A stretch of DNA of 64,000 bases from Pseudomonas sp. UBA5706 (GCF_002419965.1 NZ_DIHC01000007.1:169507-233506), one strand, 5' to 3'; shown: positions 34,855-44,108, counted from the stretch's first letter. Translations and numbers: made by a program. Notes: generated from the letters alone by a model not told the origin.

Positions 34855-37608
34855 GTGCTGACCAAACTGGGCATCAAAGGCCGCGTATTGCTGCTGACCC
34901 TGCTGCCGACCTGCCTGATGGCCGGGTTACTGGGCGGCTATTTCACTTGGATGCAGCTCTCGGAGCTACAAACCCAGCTGCTCAAGCGCGGTGAAATGAT
35001 CGCCAACGAACTGGCGCCCTTATCCGCGGCGGCGCTGGCCAATCGCGACAAGGCCATGCTAGAGCGCATCGGCGGCCAGGTGCTGGAGCAGGCCGACGTA
35101 CGCGCGGTGTCGTTTCTTGACAACGACCGTGTGCTGTTGGCCCACGCCGGTCCGACCATGATCAATCAGGCACCGGTCGGTAACAGCACGCACATGTTGC
35201 AGCGTTCCGATAACGACGCTACGCGCTACCTGATGCCGGTCTTCGGGCGCAATCGGCACCTGACCGGCGCGGTCGTTCCCGAAGAAGCCGACCGCCTGCT
35301 CGGTTGGGTCGATCTGGAACTGTCCCACAGCGGCACCCTGCTGCGCGGCTACCGTAGCCTGTTCGCCAGCATGCTGCTGATCATTGCCGGGCTGGGCCTG
35401 ACCGCCATGCTCGCACTGCGCATGAGCCGTACCATCAACGGGCCGATCACCCAGATCAAACACGTGGTTGCGCAGCTAAAGGATGGCAACCTGGAGGCGC
35501 GCCTGCCGCCGATGGGCAGCAACGAGCTGGACGAACTCGGCTCGGGCATCAACCGCATGGCCGCGACCCTGCAGAACGCCCAGGAAGAACTGCAGCACAG
35601 CATCGAGCAGGCGACCGAAGACGTTAGGCAGAATCTGGAAACCATCGAGATTCAGAACATCGAGCTGGATCTGGCGCGCAAGGAAGCGCTGGAAGCCAGC
35701 CGCATCAAGTCCGAGTTTCTGGCCAACATGAGCCACGAAATCCGCACGCCGCTCAACGGAATCCTTGGCTTCACCCATTTGCTGCAAAAAAGCGAGCTGA
35801 CACCCCGCCAGTACGATTATCTGGGCACCATCGAAAAGTCAGCCGATAACCTGTTGAGCATCATCAACGAAATTCTCGACTTTTCGAAAATCGAGGCTGG
35901 CAAACTGGTGCTGGACGCCATCCCGTTCAACCTGCGCGACCTGCTGCAGGACACCCTGACCATCCTCGCTCCCGCCGCCCACGCCAAGCAACTGGAGCTG
36001 GTGAGTCTGGTTTACCGCGACACACCGCTGTCACTGGTGGGCGACCCGCTGCGGCTCAAGCAAATCCTCACCAATCTGGTGAGCAACGCCATCAAGTTCA
36101 CCCGCGAGGGCACCATCGTTGCCCGGGCCATGCTCGAAGACGAACAGGACGACAAGGTTCAGTTACGCATCAGCGTGCAGGACACCGGCATCGGGCTGTC
36201 GAGCCAGGACGTGCGCGCACTGTTCCAGGCGTTCAGCCAGGCGGACAACTCGCTGTCGCGGCATTCCGGCGGCACGGGCCTGGGCCTGGTGATTTCCAAG
36301 CGCCTGATCGAACAGATGGGCGGCGAAATCGGTGTGCAAAGCACACCCGGTGAAGGTTCGGAATTCTGGGTCAGCCTGGCCCTGCCCAAGACCCGCGACG
36401 ACCTGGAGGATCTGCCGGCGCCGCCGTTGATGGGCCGCCGGGTGGCGGTGCTGGAGCATCACGACCTGGCGCGTCAGGCACTGGAACATCAGCTGGAAGA
36501 CTGCGGCCTGCAGCCAATGGTGTTCAACAATCTGGAAAACCTCATCAACGGTGTGACCGTGGTCCACCAGACGCCCCATGCCATCGACATGGCGGTGCTT
36601 GGAGTGACCGCCCACCAATTGCCTCCCGAGCGTCTGCGTCAGCAGATCTGGGACCTGGAAAACCTCGATTGCAAGGTGCTGGTCCTGTGCCCGACCACCG
36701 AGCAGGCGCTGTACCAGGCCTCGGTGCCGGATGCCTACAGTCAGTTGCAGGCAAAACCTGCGTGTACTCGCAAACTGCGGCGCGCGCTGTCCGAGCTGAT
36801 CAGCCCCAAACAGCTGCGCAACGAAGCCCCGGAGCCTGTTTCCAGCCGCCCTCCGCGCCTTCTGTGCGTGGACGACAACCCCGCCAACCTGTTGCTGGTG
36901 CAGACGCTGCTCGAAGACATGGGCGCCCAGGTACTGGCGGTGGACAGCGGTTATGCGGCGGTCCAGGCCGTGCAGGACGAGACATTCGACCTGGTGCTGA
37001 TGGACGTACAGATGCCCGGCATGGACGGGCGTCAGGCCACCGAAGCGATTCGCAGCTGGGAAATCGAGCGCCACGCCACGTCGCTGCCGATCGTCGCCCT
37101 CACTGCCCACGCAATGGCCAACGAAAAACGCGCATTGCTGCAAAGCGGCATGGACGACTACCTGACCAAGCCGATCAGCGAACGGCAATTGGCCCAGGTG
37201 GTATTGAAATGGACCGGTCTGGCCCTGCGCAATCAGGCCCCTGAGCGGCATCACGAAATCAGCCACGGCGGCGTCAACCTGCAGGTGCTCGACCATGATG
37301 AAGGTTTACGCCTGGCTGCGGGCAAGGCCGACCTGGCCGCCGACATGCTGGCCATGCTCCTGGCTTCGCTGGACACCGACCGCGATGCGATCCGTACGGC
37401 CCGCGAAGTTCACGATCATGTCGCGTTGATCGAGCGCGTTCACCGCCTGCACGGCGCTACCCGTTACTGCGGAGTGCCGCAGTTGCGCGCAGCCTGCCAG
37501 CGCAGCGAAACCCTGCTCAAACAGGACTCCCCGGAAAGCGAGAAGGCGCTGGACGATCTGGAGAAGGCGATCACCCGGCTGGAGATCGAGGCGCGGGTGA
37601 CCGCTTGA
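34855..37608 (+). CDS. gacS: Hybrid sensor kinase GacS (BarA/LemA)
   Basis: Global regulator kinase that phosphorylates GacA to turn on Rsm small RNAs, secondary metabolism and virulence. I chose the GTG at 34855: GGAGAG precedes it by 6 bases, the product is the usual 917 residues, and this numbering puts the three phospho-relay residues at H294 (N-M-S-H-E-I-R-T-P-L-N-G), D717 (L-M-D-V-Q-M-P-G-M-D-G) and H863 (R-V-H-R-L-H-G), as I recall for Pseudomonas GacS. Other parts are TM1 about 8-30, TM2 about 170-190, HAMP to about 245, ATPase domain 385-520 and HPt at the C-terminus. All key residues are intact. Confidence 0.97.
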   Translation: MLTKLGIKGRVLLLTLLPTCLMAGLLGGYFTWMQLSELQTQLLKRGEMIANELAPLSAAALANRDKAMLERIGGQVLEQADVRAVSFLDNDRVLLAHAGPTMINQAPVGNSTHMLQRSDNDATRYLMPVFGRNRHLTGAVVPEEADRLLGWVDLELSHSGTLLRGYRSLFASMLLIIAGLGLTAMLALRMSRTINGPITQIKHVVAQLKDGNLEARLPPMGSNELDELGSGINRMAATLQNAQEELQHSIEQATEDVRQNLETIEIQNIELDLARKEALEASRIKSEFLANMSHEIRTPLNGILGFTHLLQKSELTPRQYDYLGTIEKSADNLLSIINEILDFSKIEAGKLVLDAIPFNLRDLLQDTLTILAPAAHAKQLELVSLVYRDTPLSLVGDPLRLKQILTNLVSNAIKFTREGTIVARAMLEDEQDDKVQLRISVQDTGIGLSSQDVRALFQAFSQADNSLSRHSGGTGLGLVISKRLIEQMGGEIGVQSTPGEGSEFWVSLALPKTRDDLEDLPAPPLMGRRVAVLEHHDLARQALEHQLEDCGLQPMVFNNLENLINGVTVVHQTPHAIDMAVLGVTAHQLPPERLRQQIWDLENLDCKVLVLCPTTEQALYQASVPDAYSQLQAKPACTRKLRRALSELISPKQLRNEAPEPVSSRPPRLLCVDDNPANLLLVQTLLEDMGAQVLAVDSGYAAVQAVQDETFDLVLMDVQMPGMDGRQATEAIRSWEIERHATSLPIVALTAHAMANEKRALLQSGMDDYLTKPISERQLAQVVLKWTGLALRNQAPERHHEISHGGVNLQVLDHDEGLRLAAGKADLAADMLAMLLASLDTDRDAIRTAREVHDHVALIERVHRLHGATRYCGVPQLRAACQRSETLLKQDSPESEKALDDLEKAITRLEIEARVTA

Positions 37609-37656
37609 CCCGGGTCAATGGCCTCTTGAGTTGCGCTGTGCAAAATCCTGCATAGC

Positions 37657-37728
37657 GGTCCGGCTTGTCGGCGGTGACGAACCTGACATCGCAACCGTCG
37701 GCAAGCCTGGCGACTACACCGCCGGACC
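37657..37728. repeat. REP-like inverted pair between gacS and ldhA
   Basis: Begins GGTCCGGCTTGTCGGCGGTG and ends ACCGCCGGACC, with an inner CGTCGGCAAGCC in opposite orientation to GGCTTGTCGGCG. This is the two-arm layout of Pseudomonas REP pairs. Confidence 0.6.
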
Positions 37729-37789
37729 TACCCAAGATGACTGCCCATCACCAAAAACGGTGGGGCCTGAGGTTTATAAAGGAAAAACC

Positions 37790-38773
37790 ATGCGTACCCT
37801 CCTCTTCAGCAGCCAGATCTACGACCGCGACAGTTTCACCGCTGCGCATAGCCACCCTGGCATCGACCTGCATTTCCAACCCGCGCGATTGACTCTCGAT
37901 ACGGTGGTGCTGGCCGACGGCTGTGCGGTGGTGTGCGCCTTCATCAATGACGATCTCAGCGCGCCGATCCTTGAACGTCTGGCTGCGGGCGGCACCCAGC
38001 TGATTGCCCTGCGCTCGGCGGGGTTTAATCACGTTGACCTGCCTGCGGCCAAGCGCTTGGGTATCAGCGTGGTCCGGGTGCCGGCCTATTCACCCCATGC
38101 CGTGGCCGAACACGCCGTGGCGTTGATCCTGTCACTCAATCGGCACCTGCACCGGGCCTGCAACCGCACGCGCGACGGCGATTTCACCTTGCACGGCCTG
38201 ACCGGGTTTGACCTGGTGGGCAAGACGGTAGGAGTGGTGGGTACCGGGCAGATTGGTGCCACCTTCGCGCGAATCATGGCCGGTTTCGGCTGCCAGCTGA
38301 TCGCGTATGACCCTTACCCAAATCCGCAGGTGCAAGCCCTCGGCGCGCGCTATCTGCCGCTGGAGCAACTGCTGGCCGAAGCGCAGATTATCAGCCTGCA
38401 TTGCCCGCTGAATGAGTCTACCCGTCATCTGATCAACCAGGGCTCGCTGTCACGCATGCAACGCGGCGCGATGCTGATCAACACCGGGCGCGGCGCGCTG
38501 GTCGACACCCCCGCCCTGATCGATGCACTCAAGAGCGGTCAGCTGGGTTACCTGGGCCTGGATGTGTATGAAGAGGAGGCGCAACTGTTCTTCGAAGACC
38601 GCTCGGATCTGCCGCTGCAGGACGACGTGCTGGCACGGCTGCTGACCTTTCCGAATGTGGTCATCACGGCGCATCAGGCGTTCCTGACCCGCGAAGCACT
38701 GGGGGCCATTGCCCAGACCACGCTGGATAACATCGCAAGCTGGGCGGCGGGATCACCGCAAAACCTGATTTAG
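37790..38773 (+). CDS. ldhA: D-lactate dehydrogenase (fermentative, NAD-dependent)
   Basis: Interconverts pyruvate and D-lactate. It has 327 residues from M-R-T-L-L-F-S-S-Q; GGAAAAACC precedes the ATG. The D-2-hydroxyacid dehydrogenase fold shows L-R-S-A-G-F-N-H-V-D-L (about 77-87), the NAD-binding G-V-V-G-T-G-Q-I-G (about 147-155), the catalytic Arg in I-N-T-G-R-G-A-L-V-D-T near 235, Glu in Y-E-E-E-A near 264 and His in T-A-H-Q-A-F-L-T near 296. The position next to gacS is the Pseudomonas norm. Confidence 0.94.
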   Translation: MRTLLFSSQIYDRDSFTAAHSHPGIDLHFQPARLTLDTVVLADGCAVVCAFINDDLSAPILERLAAGGTQLIALRSAGFNHVDLPAAKRLGISVVRVPAYSPHAVAEHAVALILSLNRHLHRACNRTRDGDFTLHGLTGFDLVGKTVGVVGTGQIGATFARIMAGFGCQLIAYDPYPNPQVQALGARYLPLEQLLAEAQIISLHCPLNESTRHLINQGSLSRMQRGAMLINTGRGALVDTPALIDALKSGQLGYLGLDVYEEEAQLFFEDRSDLPLQDDVLARLLTFPNVVITAHQAFLTREALGAIAQTTLDNIASWAAGSPQNLI

Positions 38774-38895
38774 ACAAGCGTCTCTCCCAATCCCGCAGGC
38801 CATTCATGGTCCAGCTGCCGTGACCTGCCCGACTGCCCCGGCAGCGGGAATCCGCCTTGTAAAGTGTTAGCATGCGCGCAAATTTGGAGACCCCC

Positions 38896-39333
38896 ATGGC
38901 CGAACACGATTTTCGCTACAGCATGCTTTCCCCGCAGCACACCCTGATCGAATGCCGCAGCCTAGCGGTCGGGCGCTACCAAGTGACCGGCAACGGTGGT
39001 TCGATCAAGCCCAACGATGTGCTGCTCGTCACTGTCAAAGGCAGCAAGGAACTGCACATGCGCCTGAACGTGGAGAAGGTTCGGCATTTGATCAACCCGC
39101 CCGGCCAGTGGGTGGCGGTGGCTAACGGCCCGGCCTTCACCGAACTTGCGATCCACCAGTGGAAGGTCAACTGCAACGTGTGTGGCAAGGAGAGGGACAT
39201 CGAGTTCATGGTAGACGCCAAGGATGGCAACAAAGCCCTCAAGCCTGCCGCCAGCGCGCGAATTGCCGAACTGGGATGGAAGACCGTCGGCGAGACCCAC
39301 CTGTGCCCGGCCTGTGCCAGGAACGCGGCATGA
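38896..39333 (+). CDS. Uncharacterised protein with two Cys pairs (zinc-ribbon-like), 145 residues
   Basis: No named family recognised. The N-terminal half is beta-rich (Y-Q-V-T-G-N-G-G, V-L-L-V-T-V-K-G). The second half carries C-N-V-C near residue 94 and C-P-A-C near 139, likely one zinc site. There is no signal peptide. The ATG of M-A-E-H-D-F-R-Y follows GGAGACCCCC. Its stop overlaps the start of the META-domain lipoprotein gene (ATGA), so the two are coupled, though one is cytoplasmic and the other exported. The gene looks genuine by codon use. Confidence 0.75.
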   Translation: MAEHDFRYSMLSPQHTLIECRSLAVGRYQVTGNGGSIKPNDVLLVTVKGSKELHMRLNVEKVRHLINPPGQWVAVANGPAFTELAIHQWKVNCNVCGKERDIEFMVDAKDGNKALKPAASARIAELGWKTVGETHLCPACARNAA

Positions 39334-39734
39334 AACCCCTGCTGCTGACGCTGTTGGCCGCCACCTTGTTAAGTGGTTGTGCGACCGACAGCCAAGCGCT
39401 CAAGCGTGATCACGGCTATGTGCTGGAATGGATCGGCGAACGTCCGCTGATCGATAGCAGCCATCTGACCATGACCCTGGATCACGAAGGACGCGCCTTC
39501 GGCAATGCTGGCTGCAATCATTGGTTCGCAACGTACCGGTGGGAGGGTAATGCCTTGCGCTTCGGCCCGGTGGGCAGTACGCGCAAACTGTGTGCGCCCG
39601 CGCTGATGGAACAGGAACAGCGCTTTTTGCAAGCCATGGGCAAGGTCCGGCACTGGGACCTGTCCGAGGTCGAACAGCTGCAGTTATGGCCGGCAGATGG
39701 GTTGCCCCTGAGGTTTTGGCTGGAGGAAGGCTGA
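39330..39734 (+). CDS. META domain-containing lipoprotein
   Basis: It has 134 residues. The signal peptide ends in a lipobox (L-L-S-G-C, Cys about 17). The domain has G-N-A-G-C-N-H-W-F-A-T-Y near 60, the HslJ/META signature, and K-L-C-A-P-A-L-M-E-Q-E near 85-95, whose cysteines may pair. The role is probably periplasmic; HslJ relatives affect novobiocin tolerance and motility, but no specific role is shown here. The start is fixed by the ATGA overlap with the preceding gene. Confidence 0.85.
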   Translation: MKPLLLTLLAATLLSGCATDSQALKRDHGYVLEWIGERPLIDSSHLTMTLDHEGRAFGNAGCNHWFATYRWEGNALRFGPVGSTRKLCAPALMEQEQRFLQAMGKVRHWDLSEVEQLQLWPADGLPLRFWLEEG

Positions 39735-39735
39735 G

Positions 39736-39803
39736 TCGCCGGAGCGCGCTTGCGGTGACGAACACGTGATAGACAGATTGCGTTCGCGGGCAAGCGCGCG
39801 CCT
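39736..39803. repeat. REP-like repeat between convergent genes
   Basis: GCGCGCTTGCGGTGACGAAC on one arm and TTCGCGGGCAAGCGCGCGCC on the other. The second arm recurs exactly at about 55337-55356. Confidence 0.6.
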
Positions 39804-39821
39804 GCACAACAGCTCCCAGCG

Positions 39822-40289
39822 TCAGCCTTTGCCCTTCAACTCCGCCAGCTTTTGCGCCACACCGGCCGCAGTCTGCTCGCCCATCAGTTGCTCGCGCACC
39901 TTGCCCTTGTCGTCGATGATGTAGGTCACCGGCAGGGCTTCGCTTTTGGGCAGGTCGTATTGATCGGCCGGGTCTTGGGCCAGCACGGTGAACTTGATCC
40001 CCAGCGCATTGCTGGCGGCTTTCAGGTCTTCACCCTGCAGATTGTCGAAGTTGACCCCGAATACGCTGACTTTCTGCCCGCTCATCTGTGCGGACAACCT
40101 GTTCAACTCCGGGATTTCCGTACGGCACGGGCCACACCACTCGGCCCAGTAGTTGAGCACCAGCCAATGCTTGTCGACCCTCTCGCTGGCGACTTTCTGA
40201 CCATTCTGGTCAGGCCCCAGATCGACCCCGCACCCGCTGAGCAACACACTCCCGATAAGCGCTACCACCGCTGCCAGACGCCTTGCCAT
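39822..40289 (-). CDS. TlpA-like thioredoxin-fold lipoprotein
   Basis: It has 155 residues with a lipobox L-L-S-G-C (Cys about 20) and the thioredoxin-type redox site W-A-E-W-C-G-P-C-R-T-E (about 48-58). The cis-Pro loop is in A-L-P-V-T-Y-I-I-D. Likely a periplasmic membrane-anchored disulphide reductase or cytochrome c maturation-type redox protein; the partner is unknown. The start M-A-R-R-L-A-A-V-V is preceded by AAAGGAACC. It is divergent from the arsC-like gene. Confidence 0.9.
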   Translation of the reverse strand: MARRLAAVVALIGSVLLSGCGVDLGPDQNGQKVASERVDKHWLVLNYWAEWCGPCRTEIPELNRLSAQMSGQKVSVFGVNFDNLQGEDLKAASNALGIKFTVLAQDPADQYDLPKSEALPVTYIIDDKGKVREQLMGEQTAAGVAQKLAELKGKG

Positions 40290-40390
40290 GATGCTGGTTC
40301 CTTTGATTGAAAACGCGATGCGGACCTGATCTTGGTCTTTATCGAGACGCCTGTAGAATACCCGCCACTTCACGAAAGATGCGACCGCAA

Positions 40391-40744
40391 ATGACCGATC
40401 TGACGCTTTATCACAATCCGCGCTGCTCCAAGTCCCGTGGCGCACTGGAATTGCTCGAAGCACGCGGCCTGAACCCGACCATCGTCCGCTACCTGGAAAC
40501 CCCGCCCGATGCCGCGCAGTTGCGCGACCTGCTCGGCAAGCTCGGCATCGGCGCGCGTCAACTGCTGCGCACCGGCGAAGACGAGTACAAGGCCCTGAAC
40601 CTGGCCGATGCCCGTCTGGGCGACGACCAATTGATCGCCGCCATGGCTGCACACCCGAAACTGATCGAACGCCCCATCCTGATCGTGGGTGATAAAGCCA
40701 CGATCGGTCGTCCACCGGAAAAGATTCTGGAGATCCTGCCGTGA
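40391..40744 (+). CDS. arsC: ArsC-family arsenate reductase-like protein
   Basis: Glutaredoxin-coupled arsenate reductase family, 117 residues. L-Y-H-N-P-R-C-S-K-S-R-G (about 6-17) has the catalytic Cys, and L-I-E-R-P-I-L near 90-96 is the typical R-P-I-L loop. An in-frame ATG four codons upstream is an alternative start. There is no arsenic operon around it. The stop overlaps the wrbA GTG, so it may serve general redox rather than arsenic resistance. Confidence 0.88.
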   Translation: MTDLTLYHNPRCSKSRGALELLEARGLNPTIVRYLETPPDAAQLRDLLGKLGIGARQLLRTGEDEYKALNLADARLGDDQLIAAMAAHPKLIERPILIVGDKATIGRPPEKILEILP

Positions 40745-41346
40745 GCGGACCGTACATTCTGGTTCTGTTTTACAGCCGTAACGGTGCAACCGCTGAAATG
40801 GCCCGGCAGATCGCCCGCGGCATCGAAATGGGCGGCATGGAAGCGAGGTTGCGCACGGTGCCGGCGATTTCCAGCGAATGCGAAGCCGTCGCGCCGAGCA
40901 TTCCGCAGAGCGGCTCGCTCTACGCCACCCTCGACGATCTAAAGAACTGCGCGGGCCTGGCGCTCGGCAGCCCGACGCGCTTCGGCAACATGGCGGCGCC
41001 GCTTAAATATTTTCTGGATGGCACCAGCAACCTGTGGCTGACCGGCGCGCTGGTGGGTAAGCCTGCGGGCGTATTTACCTCCACCGCCAGCCTGCATGGC
41101 GGCCAGGAAACCACGCTGCTGTCGATGCTGCTGCCCTTGCTGCACCACGGCATGCTGATCACCGGCCTGCCCTACAGCGAAGCGGCGCTGGTCGAGACCA
41201 GCGGCGGGGGCACGCCTTACGGCGCCAGCCACCACGCAGGGGCCGATGGCAAGCGCCCGCTGGATCCACACGAAACCACGCTGTGTCGCGCCCTGGGCCA
41301 ACGCCTGGCGAAAACCGCGCTGTTGCTTGAACCTGCGCGTGGCTGA
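40741..41346 (+). CDS. wrbA: NAD(P)H:quinone oxidoreductase WrbA
   Basis: FMN-dependent two-electron quinone reductase, cytoplasmic. It has 201 residues. The flavodoxin-like start Y-I-L-V-L-F-Y-S-R-N-G-A-T-A-E-M-A (about 5-21) binds FMN phosphate. G-S-P-T-R-F-G-N-M (about 78-86) and F-T-S-T-A-S-L-H-G-G-Q-E-T-T (about 112-125) are family signatures. GTG start overlapping the arsC stop (GTGA). The following 140 bases hold no gene I can support. Confidence 0.93.
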   Translation: MSGPYILVLFYSRNGATAEMARQIARGIEMGGMEARLRTVPAISSECEAVAPSIPQSGSLYATLDDLKNCAGLALGSPTRFGNMAAPLKYFLDGTSNLWLTGALVGKPAGVFTSTASLHGGQETTLLSMLLPLLHHGMLITGLPYSEAALVETSGGGTPYGASHHAGADGKRPLDPHETTLCRALGQRLAKTALLLEPARG

Positions 41347-41486
41347 GAAGCCCAAGGGATGGACGGGCCTGTCGCGGGATGTGCCGCAGCTGATCAAACG
41401 CCCATGCGGCACATGACGATCCTGACCGCCAGCACACCTTGGCCTGCACATCGCACAGCGCATATGAATTTTTCTCTGGAGAGGGC

Positions 41487-42158
41487 ATGCAAGACTACAA
41501 ATGGCTCAATGAATACTGCCTCAACCGCTTTGGTTCCGCCGCCGCGCTCGAAGCGCGTTTGCCCACTCCCGCCACGCCTAAAAAACTCAAGGCCCTAAGC
41601 GACGACCGTTACCTGTCGACCATGGCCCTGCGGGTCTTTCGCGCAGGTCTGAAGCACAGTCTGGTGGACGCCAAATGGCCAGCCTTCGAGCAGGTGTTCT
41701 TTGGCTTCGATCCGGAAAAGGTGGTGCTGATGGGCGCCGATCATCTGGAGCGGCTGATGCAGGATGCGCGGATCATTCGCCATCTGGGCAAACTCAAAAG
41801 CGTGCCGCGCAACGCGCAACTGATTCTGGACATTGCCCAGGAACACGGAAGCTTCGGTAATTTCATCGCCGATTGGCCCGTCACCGATATCGTCGGTCTG
41901 TGGCGCTATCTGTTCAAACACGGCAACCAGATGGGCGGCCTGTCGGCACCGCGCTTCTTGCGCATGGTGGGCAAGGACACCTTCATTCCCAGCAACGATG
42001 TGGTCGCTGCGCTCAATGCCCAAAACATCGTCGACAGAGTTCCCAGCAGCCAGCGCGATCAAGCGGCAGTGCAGGCGGCGTTCAATCAGTGGCATGCCGA
42101 AAGTGGCCGCCCGCTGTGCCAGCTGTCGATGATGCTGTCATTGACGGTCAACCACTGA
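41487..42158 (+). CDS. DNA-3-methyladenine glycosylase I family protein
   Basis: Base-excision repair glycosylase family, 223 residues from M-Q-D-Y-K-W-L-N-E-Y after GGAGAGGGC. S-T-M-A-L-R-V-F-R-A-G-L-K-H-S-L-V (about 41-57) matches the Tag substrate-pocket region. D-A-R-I-I-R-H-L-G-K-L (about 92-102) and F-L-R-M-V-G-K-D-T-F-I-P-S (about 158-170) are also Tag-like. The zinc-binding cysteines of E. coli Tag are not obvious, so it is a divergent member. It ends about 90 bases before the GntR gene and is probably not part of the hydroxyproline island. Confidence 0.8.
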   Translation: MQDYKWLNEYCLNRFGSAAALEARLPTPATPKKLKALSDDRYLSTMALRVFRAGLKHSLVDAKWPAFEQVFFGFDPEKVVLMGADHLERLMQDARIIRHLGKLKSVPRNAQLILDIAQEHGSFGNFIADWPVTDIVGLWRYLFKHGNQMGGLSAPRFLRMVGKDTFIPSNDVVAALNAQNIVDRVPSSQRDQAAVQAAFNQWHAESGRPLCQLSMMLSLTVNH

Positions 42159-42202
42159 TCTTTTTCCTCGGCCTGAGAAGCGACATCAGGTGTAACGAAT
42201 CG

Positions 42203-42220
42203 GAGGTCGTATACAATCTC
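42203..42220. promoter_or_regulatory. GTATAC operator before the GntR gene
   Basis: GGTCGTATACAATC carries the GTATAC core (42209-42214) 36 bases before the regulator GTG. The half site TCGTATAC is identical to that in front of the transporter operon, which suggests autoregulation. Confidence 0.55.
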
Positions 42221-42250
42221 CACCACTTGCCCATTGCCTGAGTCGCTCGC

Positions 42251-42934
42251 GTGCCTTTCCTTCTTCCCGACGCACCCAACCTCGGTGTCGCGCCCTCTGC
42301 GTCCGAGGTCATCGCCAAACACCTGCGGGAGTCGATCATTTCGGGCCAGTTCGCCGAAGACGAGCCGATCCGTCAGGACGACATCGCCCGCGTGTTCAAT
42401 GTCAGCAAGATTCCCGTCAGAGAGGCGCTCAAACGGCTTGAGGCAGAGGGGCTGGTGCAGTTCCAGCGTAACAAGGGCGCGGTGGTGACGCGCATTTCCG
42501 AGCCTGAGCTGGCGCAGATTTTCGAGGTGCGGGTGCTGCTGGAGGTGCAGGCGATTCGCCTCGCCGTCCCAAGGCTGACCCAGGCGCAGATCGATCAGGC
42601 CAGCGCCATCTGCGACGAGTTCATCGACGATGACGATATCGGGCGCTGGGCCGAGCTGAACTGGGCGTTTCACACGTGCCTGTATGAAGCGGCGCAACGG
42701 CCGTTCCTGCTGAACATGATTCGCTCGATTCACGACAAGGTGGAACGCTACCTGCGCGTGCAAATGAGCTTCGAGGAAGGCAAGGAGCGCGCCGACCAGG
42801 AGCACCGCGATATCCTCAAGGCCTGTGCCGATCGTGACGTGGAAAAAGCCGCCGAACTGATCGAGCATCACATCATCGGCGTCTGCCGCGCACTCTATGC
42901 GCACCTGCCCAACGCGGCCATCAGCGAAATCTGA
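42251..42934 (+). CDS. GntR/FCD-family transcriptional regulator of the hydroxyproline island
   Basis: It has 227 residues, GTG start. The winged helix at the N-terminus shows S-I-I-S-G-Q-F-A-E-D-E-P-I-R-Q-D-D-I-A-R-V-F-N (about 29-51) and V-S-K-I-P-V-R-E-A-L-K-R-L-E-A-E-G-L-V (about 52-70). The C-terminal FCD domain has the metal ligands of the family (D-E-F-I-D, H-T-C-L-Y, and E-H-R-D near 180). Such proteins sense small carboxylates or amino acids. Position at the head of the cluster and the shared GTATAC sites imply it represses the hydroxyproline genes. An 8-bp inverted repeat (CCGATTTC/GAAATCGG, 42948-42978) follows and may end the transcript. Confidence 0.9.
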   Translation: MPFLLPDAPNLGVAPSASEVIAKHLRESIISGQFAEDEPIRQDDIARVFNVSKIPVREALKRLEAEGLVQFQRNKGAVVTRISEPELAQIFEVRVLLEVQAIRLAVPRLTQAQIDQASAICDEFIDDDDIGRWAELNWAFHTCLYEAAQRPFLLNMIRSIHDKVERYLRVQMSFEEGKERADQEHRDILKACADRDVEKAAELIEHHIIGVCRALYAHLPNAAISEI

Positions 42935-43044
42935 CCCTGCGACTGTGCCGATTTCGTCATTTCCCCAGGTGAAATCGGTCAAGACCCTGCCGAGTATTGC
43001 CGCCAATCTGATAGCACTCGGCTGCTCGGTAACACCGTTGTATC

Positions 43045-43120
43045 CCCTGTAGCAGCCTGGCTTGCCGGCAGCCGCGATCTTGCCTACGCCGCCGGCCAGG
43101 CGTGGCGCTGCCGGTACGGC
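43045..43120. repeat. REP-like repeat between the GntR gene and the epimerase gene
   Basis: CCTGTAGCAGCCTGGCTTGC followed by CGGCAGCCGCGATCTTG and the opposing GCCGCCGGCCAGGCGTGG. It has the form of a Pseudomonas REP and separates regulator from epimerase. Confidence 0.6.
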
Positions 43121-43157
43121 GTCCAGATAACGATGGCCTACCACTTGGGGTGACTAC

Positions 43158-44108
43158 ATGAAGCGCATCCAGATCCTCGACTCTCACACCGGCGGTGAAC
43201 CCACGCGACTGGTGCTCGACGGGTTTCCCGACCTCGGCGACGGCAGCATGGCCGAACGTCGCCAGTTGCTGGCCGATGAATTCGATGACTGGCGTGCGGC
43301 GACCGTGCTGGAGCCCCGTGGCAGCGACGTGCTGGTGGGCGCACTGCTTTGCCGGCCTGTCGATCCAGGGGCCTGTGCCGGGGTGATCTTTTTCAACAAC
43401 ACGGGCTATTTGGGCATGTGCGGCCACGGCACCATCGGCCTTATCGTGTCGTTGGCACATCTGGGCAAGATCGGCCCGGGCGTGCACCGCATCGAAACCC
43501 CGGTGGGCACGGTCCAGGCGACACTGCACGAAGACTGGTCGGTAAGCGTCAACAACGTGCCGTCCTATCGCTATCGCAAGCAGTTCATCGTCGATGTACC
43601 GGGGCTCGGCAACGTGACCGGCGATATCGCCTGGGGCGGCAATTGGTTCTTCCTGATTGCCGATCACGGCCTGAATGTCACTGGCGATAACCTCGATGCC
43701 CTCACCGATTACACCTGGAAGGTGCGACAGGCACTGGAAAGCCAGGGCGTTCGCGGCGACGACGGCGGCGTCATTGATCACATCGAACTGTTCGCTGACG
43801 ACGACCGGGCCGACAGCCGTAACTTCGTACTGTGTCCCGGCAAAGCTTACGACCGCTCCCCCTGTGGCACCGGCACCAGCGCCAAACTGGCGTGCCTGGC
43901 GGCCGACGGCAAACTTGAACCCGGCACCCTCTGGAACCAAGCCAGCGTCATCGGCAGCCAGTTCGAAGGCAGTTTCCAATGGCAGCACGGCGAGCGGCGG
44001 ATGGGCGACCGCATCGTGCCGACCATCCGCGGACGCGCCTATATCAGTGCCGAAGCCTCCTTGCTGCTGGACGATGAAGACCCGTTCGCCTGGGGCATTC
44101 GCTCGTGA
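43158..44108 (+). CDS. 4-hydroxyproline 2-epimerase (proline racemase family)
   Basis: Converts trans-4-hydroxy-L-proline to cis-4-hydroxy-D-proline, the first catabolic step. It has 316 residues. Both acid/base cysteines are present: M-C-G-H-G-T-I-G-L (Cys about 88) and D-R-S-P-C-G-T-G-T-S (Cys about 239). The N-terminus I-D-S-H-T-G-G-E-P-T-R is typical (here L-D-S-H-T-G-G-E). GGGGTGAC precedes the ATG. Its TGA overlaps the GTG of the dehydrogenase beta subunit. The Cys/Cys pair plus the neighbours favour epimerase over proline racemase or 3-hydroxyproline dehydratase. Confidence 0.92.
   Translation: MKRIQILDSHTGGEPTRLVLDGFPDLGDGSMAERRQLLADEFDDWRAATVLEPRGSDVLVGALLCRPVDPGACAGVIFFNNTGYLGMCGHGTIGLIVSLAHLGKIGPGVHRIETPVGTVQATLHEDWSVSVNNVPSYRYRKQFIVDVPGLGNVTGDIAWGGNWFFLIADHGLNVTGDNLDALTDYTWKVRQALESQGVRGDDGGVIDHIELFADDDRADSRNFVLCPGKAYDRSPCGTGTSAKLACLAADGKLEPGTLWNQASVIGSQFEGSFQWQHGERRMGDRIVPTIRGRAYISAEASLLLDDEDPFAWGIRS

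Noticed and set aside
41339..41419. Short GTG frame (V-A-E-K-P-K-G-W) overlapping the wrbA end, considered as a relic of a small membrane-protein gene often next to wrbA
   Set aside because: Only the first few residues are suggestive and no hydrophobic segment follows.
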